Notes under the pieces: model-generated
The model's database searches: none
What the model was told of the DNA's origin: nothing
What the model saw: only the letters and a program-made list of their open reading frames with translations
Shown here: positions 46,069 through 54,053 of the stretch, in pieces
Layout of the letters: the number at the start of each line of letters is the position of its first letter
How positions within the stretch are numbered: the first letter of the stretch is position 1
Assembly: GCA_963698165.1 (NCBI GenBank)
Contig: CAVOPT010000007.1
Span: 434,001-498,000, forward strand
Length of the DNA stretch: 64,000 nucleotides
From: JAAYUJ01 sp963698165
GTDB taxonomy: Bacteria > Desulfobacterota > Syntrophobacteria > Syntrophobacterales > Syntrophobacteraceae
Direction of reading: 5' to 3'
Program-made: the position numbers and the translations under genes

Positions 46069-47511
46069 CTAAGCATGCCTGGCGACTATTTTACCCTTCG
46101 CATCGATGACCGTGACCGGGATCCCTGTACTGCCGTCCAGGCAGTGGGTGGCGCAGGAAATTCAAGGGTCGTAGGCGCGCACCGCCATTTCGATGCGGTT
46201 GAGGATGCCCTCGGTGACATGGCCTCCCTTGATGAGGGTGGTGGCCGCCTGGTTGACACTCATGTTGATGGGGCCGAGGTTGTGGGTCGTGCCCACGATG
46301 AGGTTGGCCCGGGTGATGAGCCCGTTGTCATCCGTCGAGTAGTCGTGGATGAGGGTTCCTCTCGGAGCTTCGAGGCATCCTACCCCTCTTCCCGCTTTGG
46401 GTTCCACCTTGGCCCGGATGTCCGTCCCGCAGATCTCCGGATCCTCGAGCAACTCCAGGGCGTGTTCATAAGCGTAGACGTCCTCGATGAGCCGCGCCCA
46501 GTGATAGAGCAGAGTGGCCTGAGCGGGCCTGCCGAATTTTTCCCTGAATTCTTCCAGTTCCGCCTGGGCTCGTGGCGTGCTGATCTTGTCCGCCACGTTG
46601 ATGCGAGCCAGGCAGTTGGCCCGGTAGATTCCCTTGGGGCTCTCCAGGTCGAGTGAGAACCCCTCATCCCAGCACCGGGCGTATGGGAATTTCCCGTAAG
46701 AATAAGGCACGACGGCTTCCCCGATGTAGTCGACGTAATCCTGAATGTCGAATTCCACGAAGGATCCGTCCGGCTTCATGAGGCGAATCCTGCCCTCGTA
46801 GAAGGCAAGGTTTCCCCCATCATCCACCGTGCCAAGGAACCCCGTCTTGATGACGCCAAGGGAAGCCACCGCATCCAGGTATTTGGGGAAAACCTGTGTC
46901 TTGGCAAATTCCAGGGTGAAGGAGGCAAAATCCAACAGCTCCGTGAGCTTAGCCTTGAAGTCCTCTCGCTCCTCCTGGAGCATGGGCCTGCAGAAGCCCC
47001 CGGTGACCCCGGCATGAGGGTGAATCGCCTTACCGCCCACCTTCTCGAGGATCATTTTCGCCATGTAGCGCATCTGGACGGCCTTGGTGGCGAGCTCCGG
47101 ATTGGCCTTGGCGACGCCGATGACGTTGCGCACCGCGTAGTCGGCATCGGGGCCCATGACGAAATCAGGGGCAGCCAGGAAATAGAAATTGAGGAGTTTG
47201 TCCTCGGCATGTGAAACCGTCTGGACGAACTCACGCAGCTTCCTCGCCGCGGGAGGGATGGTCACGCCGAAGCATCTGTCCACCGCCTTGTTGGACGCCA
47301 GGTGATGGTGCCAGGGGCAGATGCCGCAGATGCGGTTCACAATGCGGGGGATCTCCTCCGCAGGCTTTCCCTCCACGAACTTCTCAAAGCCCCTCAGGGA
47401 CATGAAGTGCACCTTGGTGTCCTTCACGTTCCCGTCGTCATCGAGGTGTATGGCGATGGAGCCGTGTCCTTCGATGCGTGAGATGGGCGCGATGTTGATC
47501 ACCTGAGACAT
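46069..47511 (-). CDS. mvhA: [NiFeSe] hydrogenase large subunit, MvhA/VhuA type, selenoprotein
   Basis: A 480-aa catalytic subunit if UGA at 46162-46164 is read as selenocysteine (U450). Read as a stop, it would end at 449 aa, just before the second Ni ligand pair. N-terminal ligands are in RICGICPWHHH (C62, C65); C-terminal ligands are DPUISCATH (U450, C453, H456). The 24 residues after H456 form the usual maturation-protease tail. A SECIS-like hairpin is 16 bases after the UGA. Four bases separate it from mvhG. The enzyme oxidises or makes H2 in the cytoplasm and passes electrons through MvhG and MvhD to the Hdr part. Confidence 0.93.
46122..46159 (-). promoter_or_regulatory. SECIS-like hairpin in mvhA
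   Basis: Sixteen bases after the UGA, ACUGCC and GGCAGU form a 6-bp stem with loop UGGAC (46129-46145). A lower stem UUCCUG/CAGGGA (46154-46159 with 46122-46127) extends it. This layout recurs at the other Sec sites. Confidence 0.8.
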
Positions 47512-47514
47512 GGA

Positions 47515-48453
47515 TCAGGCCTCCTTCCGTTTTTTGACAGGCCGAAGCAGACCGTGTGCCCCGGAGAATCGCAGGAGTGAAATGTGCTCCGGGAGCGAGT
47601 TGATATCGATTCCGTTGGACGCCAGGGCGTTGAGCATGTCCAGGAGCTGGTTGCCGTCCTGCATGACCGGCCCGTAGCAGCCCCTGCAAGGGACCCTGGC
47701 GATGATGCACCGGGGCGTCACCTTGTCTCCTCCACATCCGGCCCGCGTCACAGGCCCCATGCACAGAAACCCCTGCTCGAGCAAACAGCGCATCTTGTCC
47801 AGGGGCTCATCCTGCCCCTTGTAGTGAGGCGCCTGCAGAAACCTCCTCAGCTGATTCACCTGGCCCTTTCCCTCCCGTATGGTGGGACATGTGTCGCAGA
47901 CGCTTTTTTCAGGAAGTGCCAGAGGCATGATTCCCAAGAGCCCGGCCAGAGCGTTGAAAACCAAATCCGGATGGGGCGCGCAGCCGGGGAGGTAGACGTC
48001 CACCTTGATTTTCTCATCCAGAGCGTAACATGCGTCCAGAAGATGGGGGACCCCGTCCTGCGGAAATGCATCCGGTTTGTCCGTCGTCTCCGTGGAGTAG
48101 TACCGTTCAAGAATTTCCTGGTTTTCATAGGAATTGGCCAGGGCGGGGATGCCTCCATGGGTTGCGCAAGTGCCGAAGGCGATGATGAGCTTGCACTGCT
48201 TGCGCATCTCCTCGGCCACTTCCAGGTGCTCCGCATTGCGGATGCCGCCACTGATGATCCCCACTTCCGCTTCCGGGATGTGGATGTGCTTCCCGTCGCC
48301 CAGCTGGCCGTAATACTTGTGATCCATGAGCACGGGGATGTGAACGAATTCCACCAGTTCAAGCACCTTGAGGAGCCTTTCACCCAGGTCCACCACGGAG
48401 ATCTCGCACCCCGAGCATGCGTTCAGCCATTCTTCCGCTACTCTGACAGCCAT
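47515..48453 (-). CDS. mvhG: hydrogenase small subunit, MvhG/VhuG type
   Basis: A 312-aa Fe-S subunit. The N-terminus has no Tat signal, so it is cytoplasmic. The proximal cluster ligands are seen in WLNACSGCEISVVDLGE (CxxC), AFGTCATHGG and LPGCAPHPD; further Cys-rich parts (PVTRAGCGG, RVPCRGCYGP) bind the medial and distal clusters. It passes electrons from the Ni-Fe-Se site in MvhA to MvhD. It sits between mvhD (48563) and mvhA (47511) in the same operon. Confidence 0.93.
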   Translation of the reverse strand: MAVRVAEEWLNACSGCEISVVDLGERLLKVLELVEFVHIPVLMDHKYYGQLGDGKHIHIPEAEVGIISGGIRNAEHLEVAEEMRKQCKLIIAFGTCATHGGIPALANSYENQEILERYYSTETTDKPDAFPQDGVPHLLDACYALDEKIKVDVYLPGCAPHPDLVFNALAGLLGIMPLALPEKSVCDTCPTIREGKGQVNQLRRFLQAPHYKGQDEPLDKMRCLLEQGFLCMGPVTRAGCGGDKVTPRCIIARVPCRGCYGPVMQDGNQLLDMLNALASNGIDINSLPEHISLLRFSGAHGLLRPVKKRKEA

Positions 48454-48562
48454 ACACCACCCTCACACTTTCGGTGTCCACCGAACTTTGCGACGGACAT
48501 TGGCTCACCACGCCTTTCCACCGGCTCTGCAACGGACGGCATCCAGGCGGGGATGGCCGTTC

Positions 48563-48994
48563 TCAGGCCGCTTCAGCCTTCTTGTGCCGCAGAGGATTCG
48601 GACCCAGCGCTTTGACGTCCGTGATGAACCTGTTGACCACCTCCGCAAACCGGGGCGCCTCGGCGGAGGACACCCATTCCACCCGGTATCGATCCGGGTC
48701 GATCCCGCTGTTTTCCAGTGCAATCCTTACAACACCCTGCCTTGCGTTCGCTTTTTGATTACCTTCCAGGTAATGGCATTCACCCAGGTGTCAACCAACC
48801 ACCAGAACGCCATCAGCGCCTCTGTTCAGGGCGTGGACCACCAGGTCGGGACCCACCATCCCCGAGCACATCACCCGCACCACCCGAAGGTTGGGGGGAT
48901 ACTGCAAACGACTGACCCCAGCCAGGTCAGCAGCAGCGTATGCTCACCACGTGCACAGGAATCCTAGGATGACCGGCTTGAAATCCTCAGGCAT
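48563..48994 (-). CDS. mvhD: MvhD/VhuD with two selenocysteines (copy 1)
   Basis: A 143-aa [2Fe-2S] delta subunit that couples hydrogenase to HdrA. Two in-frame UGA codons are at family cysteine positions: U17 in FLCTWUAYAAADLAG (usual CNWCAYAGADLAG, UGA at 48944-48946) and U68 in VVGUHLGECHYLEGN (usual GCHxGDCHY, UGA at 48791-48793). Both have SECIS-like hairpins downstream. Without Sec the gene would be cut into fragments. The ATG at 48994 follows AAGGAG by nine bases; an ATG 21 bases upstream overlaps that site. The gene lies between a HdrA-like gene and mvhG. Confidence 0.92.
48758..48774 (-). promoter_or_regulatory. SECIS-like hairpin for U68 of MvhD copy 1
   Basis: AUUACC and GGUAAU pair around the loop UGGAA, starting 16 bases after the UGA, the same spacing as in mvhA. 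Confidence 0.8.
48912..48930 (-). promoter_or_regulatory. SECIS-like hairpin for U17 of MvhD copy 1
   Basis: CUGACC and GGUCAG pair around the loop UGGCUGG, starting 13 bases after the UGA. The loop again begins UGG. Confidence 0.7.
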
Positions 48995-49053
48995 CGAAGG
49001 GAGCTCCTTTCTCATTATGGCCGATTCCGGCGAGTTCGGTTCACTGTTCCGCT

Positions 49054-50772
49054 CTAGATCCCTTCCAGAGCTGCATCGACTTGGGCCCTCAACTGCTCGA
49101 AGGTGAATCCTTTCACCACCACACCCCCCTTGGGGCATGTGGCCGCACACACCCCACAGCCCTTGCAGAGGATGCTGTCAGCTTTCACCCTCTTGTGCAC
49201 ACGCCCACCCTCCTCGTACTCTTCCAACTTGATGGCGTAGTACGGGCAGACATCCAGGCACAGGGCGCACCCGTCGCACTGGTCGGTGACAAAGGAGACC
49301 AGCGCGCTCGTGACCAGCTTGTCCTTGAACAGCACCGTTGCGGCGCGGGATGCCGCCCCGAGCCCCTGGGCCTGGGCTTCCCCAACCGTCGCGGGATATC
49401 TTGCCGTGCCGCAGAGAAAAATCCCGTCCGTCGCGAAGTCCAGAGGGCGGAGCTTGGCATGGGCTTCCATGAAGAAAGCGTTTTGATCAACGGGAAGGCG
49501 CATGAGATTGGCCAGCGCCGGGGCGCCTTCCGGGGCTACCAGCGGAGTGGAGAGCACCGTGAGATCGCAGGGGATTTCCTCCACTTCCCCGACGAGGGGC
49601 TGGTAGACCTCCACCACCCCGTCCTTCACCACCGGCGGGCGGTCCACATCGTAGACGTCAAAGCGCACGCCCTTGCCCCGCGCATCCCAGAGGAGCCGCT
49701 CGTTTTCGGCCCCGTACATCTGAATGTCCCGGTAAAGAATGTGAACCTGGCTTTCGGGATTCCGCTCCTTGATGACCAGGGCGTTCTTCACCGCCGTGAG
49801 GCAGCAGATTCTCGAACAGTACGCCCTCTCGGGACTTCGGGCCCCGACGCACTGGATCATGACCACGTTCCGGGCGTTGAAGGCGCCGTTTCGAAGCTTT
49901 TCCTCCAGTTCGATCTGGGTGACGACATTTCGCCCGTTGTAGCCGAACTGGCCGTTGGGCTGATAGGGCACGGCCCCTGTGGCCACCACGATGGAACCCA
50001 CCACCTCCTGGGTTTCCGCCCCGCTCGCCTGGCGTATGGTCACCTCGTAGTTTCCGATGACCCCGCCCACGGCCGTCACTTCCGACTCCAGCATGGTCTT
50101 GAGGTTCTCTTTCGTCGACACCTGCTTCACGAGATCCTGGACAAGGTCCGAGGCGTTTACCCACCCAGGAGCCAGCCGGTTGATCCGGCGCAGCAGACCG
50201 CCCAGCTCCCGTTCCTTCTCCACCAGGATCACGTCGATGCCCATGTCGGCCATGGCTCCCGCCGCTGAAAGACCCGCCACCCCGCCGCCGATGACCAGAG
50301 CCTTGCGCACGAGGGAGGATTCGATGTCCTCCTGGGGTTCCAAGAACGTAGCCTTGGCCACGGCCATTCGGATCAGGTCCATGGCCTTTTCCTGGGCTGG
50401 CCCCTTCTCCTGCATGTGCACCCATGAGCACTGGTCCCGAATATTGGCCATCTCGAAGAGGTAGGGGTTCAGGCCGGCTTCGGCGCATGCGCTCTTGAAG
50501 AGGGGCATGTGAGTCCGGGGGGAGCAGGAAGCCACCACGACCCTCGTGAGCCCGTGCTCCTCGATGGCATTCTTGATCTCGGCGATGCCGGCTTCGGAGC
50601 AGGTGTACAGATTGTTTTTCGCATAGACCACGCCGGAGAGTGTCGTCGCGTAACTGGTCAGGGCTTCGCAGTCCAGGTAGCCGGCGATGTTGGAGCCGCA
50701 GTGGCAGACGAATACCCCGATCCGGGCCTCCCGGGTATCCGGCTTCTTGATTTCTTCCGTGTGTTCACTCAT
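49054..50772 (-). CDS. HdrA-like flavoprotein (C-terminal HdrA module with ferredoxin domain)
   Basis: A 572-aa protein lacking the classical N-terminal FAD part with the TNDC motif. It starts with VFVCHCGSNIAGYLDC, then an FAD Rossmann segment KALVIGGGVAGLSAAGAMAD, YCSRICCLTAVKNALVIKE, and two C-terminal [4Fe-4S] motifs (CDGCALCLDVCP and CKGCGVCAATCP). It resembles the second half of the fusion at 54054-58481 and is related to HdrA of bacterial Hdr-Mvh clusters. It is 14 bp downstream of the Sec HdrA and upstream of mvhD-1, so it is part of the same operon. A flavin-based electron transfer role is inferred. Confidence 0.85.
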   Translation of the reverse strand: MSEHTEEIKKPDTREARIGVFVCHCGSNIAGYLDCEALTSYATTLSGVVYAKNNLYTCSEAGIAEIKNAIEEHGLTRVVVASCSPRTHMPLFKSACAEAGLNPYLFEMANIRDQCSWVHMQEKGPAQEKAMDLIRMAVAKATFLEPQEDIESSLVRKALVIGGGVAGLSAAGAMADMGIDVILVEKERELGGLLRRINRLAPGWVNASDLVQDLVKQVSTKENLKTMLESEVTAVGGVIGNYEVTIRQASGAETQEVVGSIVVATGAVPYQPNGQFGYNGRNVVTQIELEEKLRNGAFNARNVVMIQCVGARSPERAYCSRICCLTAVKNALVIKERNPESQVHILYRDIQMYGAENERLLWDARGKGVRFDVYDVDRPPVVKDGVVEVYQPLVGEVEEIPCDLTVLSTPLVAPEGAPALANLMRLPVDQNAFFMEAHAKLRPLDFATDGIFLCGTARYPATVGEAQAQGLGAASRAATVLFKDKLVTSALVSFVTDQCDGCALCLDVCPYYAIKLEEYEEGGRVHKRVKADSILCKGCGVCAATCPKGGVVVKGFTFEQLRAQVDAALEGI

Positions 50773-50786
50773 TCCCTTGCTCTCCT

Positions 50787-52328
50787 TCAGGATGCGAGAC
50801 GCATGGTCCCAAAACCTGACAGAACCTGAGCCGCGCGAGCGGCCGCGCTACTGGCCTGAGCGACAGACTCCGGTATGTCCATCGGACTTTGGGCACAGCC
50901 GCAGACGAAAACACCCGGCCGTGTGGTATCCAGGGGAGGATAGGAGGCTGTCTTGAAGAAACCGAATTCGTTCAATTCAACCCCGAGGATTTCCGCCAGC
51001 TGTATCATGCCGCTGCTGGGCTGGCACCCGGTGGAGAGGATGACCAGGTCCACGGGCAGTTGGCGCACGACGCGCTCCTTGGTGTCCTCGTACCAGATGA
51101 CGGGGGTGTGGTCCCTGTCTTCGGTGACTTCCGCCACGCGGGTCCGGACGTAGTGGATCCCGGCTTCGGTGGCCCCTCGGTTGCGGTATTCCTCAAAGCC
51201 CTTGCCGACGGCCCGGATGTCCATCCCAAAAATGTACACCTGAGCGTCCCTGTCGTGCTCCCGGGCGATGATCGCCTCCTTGATGGCGTACATGCAGCAG
51301 AAGCCGGAACAGAACTTGTTGAACCGGATATCCCGGGATCCGACGCACTGGATGAAGGCGAGGCGGTGAGCCGATTGGACGGCGTCCACTCGCTTCTGCA
51401 AAGCATCCAGCTCATCCGCCGCCTTGCGGACCGTCTGGATGGTCTCCGCCCACTTGTCGTGGTCCTCGTCTTTTCCCTTCAGCTCCCCGGATTCGTAACG
51501 GACCTGGAACGCGTCCGACGTCATCCCGAAGTGCTTTTCAAACCGCTCCAGCCCCTTGAGCGCCTTCTGGTGCGTCTTTTCCGCTTCCGGGAGGGACGCC
51601 TGCAGCGCCAGGTCCGTCGGGCGGTACACGTGCCCGTGGGTGGGGCCGCTTGCGGAGAGAAAGCGCTCGAACTCGAGAGCCGTCACCACGTTGGGCAGGC
51701 GTCCATAACCGTATTCCGGTATCTTCCTCGCATCGAAGAGATCATAGCCGGTGGCCGCGATGATGGCTCCCACCGGGATTTCCAGGATCTGTTCTTCCTG
51801 CTTGTAATCGATGGCCCCGGCCTGGCAGACCTTCTGGCAGACACCGCACTTCTTTCCGGGCTGGAAGTTACGGCACTGGGTGGTATCAATGGTGTAGGCC
51901 GAGGGGATGCCCTGGGCGAAGTACTTGTAGATGGCCTTCGCCTTTCCAAGACCCAGATTGTAAACGTCAGAAGTGGCCGTGGGGCATTTTTCGGCACATG
52001 TGCCACAACCCGTGCACTTGGACTCATCCACATAGCGAGGCTTCTTGCGAACCGTAACCCGAAAGTCTCCTGCGTCCCCCTCAACCTTTTCGACTTCCGT
52101 GTAGGCCAGCAGGCGAATGTTGGGATGTCGACCGACATCCATCAACTTGGGCGCGAGGATTCAAAGGGCGCAGTCGTTGGTGGGAAAGGTCTTGTCCAGC
52201 TGGGACATCTTGCCCCCGATGCTGGGCAGCCGCTCCACCATGTGCACTGTGTACCCCATCTCAGCCAAGTCGAGGGAGGCCTGTATGCCTGCAATGCCTC
52301 CTCCAATGACAAGAACGTCCCGGTTCAC
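50787..52328 (-). CDS. hdrA: HdrA with selenocysteine
   Basis: A 513-aa flavoprotein when UGA at 52161-52163 is read as Sec (U56). The N-terminus is VNRDVLVIGGGIAGIQASLD, the FAD Rossmann motif, then TFPTNDCALUILAPKLMDVG; other HdrA/QmoA proteins have Cys at this U. Ferredoxin domains CTGCGTCAEKCP and CGVCQKVCQAGA follow. Read with a stop, only a 55-aa piece and a downstream frame from 52145 would be seen. The GTG start at 52328 has AAGGAGG eight bases upstream and is in frame with the rest. A strong SECIS-like hairpin follows the UGA. HdrA houses the bifurcating FAD in known Hdr-Mvh complexes. Confidence 0.93.
52123..52140 (-). promoter_or_regulatory. SECIS-like hairpin in hdrA
   Basis: GGAUGUC and GACAUCC form a 7-bp stem closed by the loop GGUC, 20 bases after the UGA. 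A GGUC apical loop is close to that of the E. coli fdhF SECIS. Confidence 0.8.
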
Positions 52329-52362
52329 GAGGTAGTCCTCCTTCTGACGTTTACATCTCGGG

Positions 52363-53484
52363 TCATTCCAAGTGTTTCAAAAGAAAAGTGGTGATATCCA
52401 CGATGTTCAGACACAAATCCGTGTTCTGCTGGGCACAGGTGAGGTGAATCCGGCACTTGGGGCAGGCCGTCACCACCGTAGTGGCTCCCGCGTCTTTCGC
52501 CTCCTGAAGACGGTCCACCTGGAGCGCCTTGGAACAGCTCGAGCACTCCATCCAGGCGGTGGTCCCGCAGCACAGGGAATTCTCCCGGTTGCGACCCATC
52601 TCCACGAAGGGAACCTCCGGGATAAGGGCCATGAGCTCCCTGGGCGATTCAAAAATCCCAGCCTGTCTTCCGAGTCGGCATGGGTCCTGATAAGTGACGC
52701 ATCCGCTTCCATTGCCATTGTATGGTTTAAAGACGAATCCGGCCCCAGGGAGCTCACGGGCTAGGAATTCCGTCACATGAAGCACTTCGAAAGGCAGTTC
52801 CCCGAAGAACTTGGGAACATGGACCTTGAAGGTCGTGTACCCTTCGGGGCAGCTGAAGAGGACCTTCTTTGCCCCCGAGCCCCGAATCACTTCCAGATTC
52901 ACTTCCATGAGCTTTCTGAAGGTGGCCTCATCACCGCTCCACAGGGCGTCGTGACCACAGCACCGCTCGTCATTGCTTATGACCGGCTCGATGCCCATGC
53001 GATTGAGCAGCCGCAGGACGCTGCGGGGCACTTCGACACTTCCCTCCCCCGGCTTGAGAACGGCCTCAAAGAAGGGCGCGCAGCCCACGAAGAAGAAGAT
53101 GTCTCCCGTCGATGCGAATTTTCCCACGTCCACCGCCCAGTCCGTCCTCTGCTGCTTGATGTTTCGGGTCTGGAGAGTGGCGATGGCCTGCAGTGTGCCG
53201 TGGTGGGCAAACTGGGGGAGATTCCCCTCTTTTCGGGCCTTTTCCCGATGGGCCCGGGCGAACTCGGGGAAGTCGATGGCGGCGGGACACCGGGTGCTGC
53301 ACCGGGCGCAGGTGAGGCAGGACCACAGCTCCCGGCCCATCACCACCGTCTCGTCCCGGTCCATCAAGGTCCGCTTGATCATCTGGCGCGGAGAAAAACT
53401 GCCCATCACCCTGCTGATGGGGCAGCTTCCCGTGCAGACCCCGCATTCCATGCAGTAATCAATTTGCTCCTGAGTGAGTATCAT
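52363..53484 (-). CDS. HdrD-like protein (HdrC-HdrB fusion)
   Basis: A 373-aa iron-sulfur protein joining an HdrC-like N-terminus (two CxxCxxCxxxC motifs: CMECGVCTGSCP and CLTCARCSTRCP) to an HdrB-like C-terminus with CCG-type cysteine groups (DERCCGHDALW, LCCGTTAW, ACPKC). HdrB/HdrD-type sites reduce disulfides or related substrates in methanogens; in bacteria without CoM-S-S-CoB the acceptor is not known. The ATG at 53484 is used; a GTG four codons upstream is possible. It lies between mvhD-2 and hdrA in the operon. Confidence 0.87.
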   Translation of the reverse strand: MILTQEQIDYCMECGVCTGSCPISRVMGSFSPRQMIKRTLMDRDETVVMGRELWSCLTCARCSTRCPAAIDFPEFARAHREKARKEGNLPQFAHHGTLQAIATLQTRNIKQQRTDWAVDVGKFASTGDIFFFVGCAPFFEAVLKPGEGSVEVPRSVLRLLNRMGIEPVISNDERCCGHDALWSGDEATFRKLMEVNLEVIRGSGAKKVLFSCPEGYTTFKVHVPKFFGELPFEVLHVTEFLARELPGAGFVFKPYNGNGSGCVTYQDPCRLGRQAGIFESPRELMALIPEVPFVEMGRNRENSLCCGTTAWMECSSCSKALQVDRLQEAKDAGATTVVTACPKCRIHLTCAQQNTDLCLNIVDITTFLLKHLE

Positions 53485-53536
53485 AGCGTTTTCCACCAGG
53501 CGTTGTCAGTTCTCTGGAGAAGGACAGACGGATGTG

Positions 53537-53989
53537 CTAGCCCCCTGCCTCCTGAGCCAGCGGCAGGTCACCGTTGGATGCCGCCAGGGGGTTGCGTCCC
53601 AGTTTCTTGATCAATTCGGTGAAAGAGCGCACCTCGTCTGCGAAGATTCCACCCTCCGAGGCGGAGATCCACTTAAGCCGAAGGTACTGTTCGTCCGCTC
53701 CGAGGAGTCTCAGGACCCCACGGGTCTCTTCCACCACTTTCTGGCACTTTTCATTACCTCCCAGGTAATGGCAGTCGCCGATGTGTCACCCTGAGACCAT
53801 CACCCCGTCCATCCCGCTCAGGAACCCGTTCAGCAGGAAGGCGTGGTTGATTCTTCCCGTGCACATGAGGCGGATGAGCCGGATGTTGGTGGGATACTGC
53901 ATGCGGCCCACCCCGGCGAGGTCGGCCCCTGCATAGGCGCACCAGTTGCAGACAAATGCCACGATTTTGGGTTCGAACGTCTCGGACAT
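53537..53989 (-). CDS. mvhD: MvhD/VhuD with one selenocysteine (copy 2)
   Basis: A 150-aa delta subunit, 50 bp downstream of the HdrA fusion. It keeps Cys at the first site (VAFVCNWCAYAGADLAG) but has UGA at the second (MVSGUHIGDCHYLGGN, U68, UGA at 53786-53788). The length and the distance between the sites match copy 1. The ATG at 53989 follows AGAGGA; an ATG two codons upstream (53995) overlaps that site. It probably connects the fusion protein to a hydrogenase or formate dehydrogenase module. Confidence 0.92.
53753..53769 (-). promoter_or_regulatory. SECIS-like hairpin in mvhD copy 2
   Basis: AUUACC and GGUAAU pair around the loop UGGGA, starting 16 bases after the UGA, almost identical to the hairpin in copy 1. 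Confidence 0.8.
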
Positions 53990-54053
53990 CACCATTCCTC
54001 TTGGCGTCATGCTGTTGGACTACCGTTCAGAGCCATGAACCTTCATCCGCGTG

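Noticed and set aside
48563..48994. mvhD copy 1 as a pseudogene with two nonsense mutations
   Set aside because: Both stops are UGA, both fall on conserved Cys positions, frame is otherwise intact, and hairpins follow each. Sec is the simpler explanation.
50889..52394. Plus-strand 501-codon frame opposite hdrA
   Set aside because: Antisense shadow; the opposite strand has clear HdrA motifs on both sides of the Sec codon.
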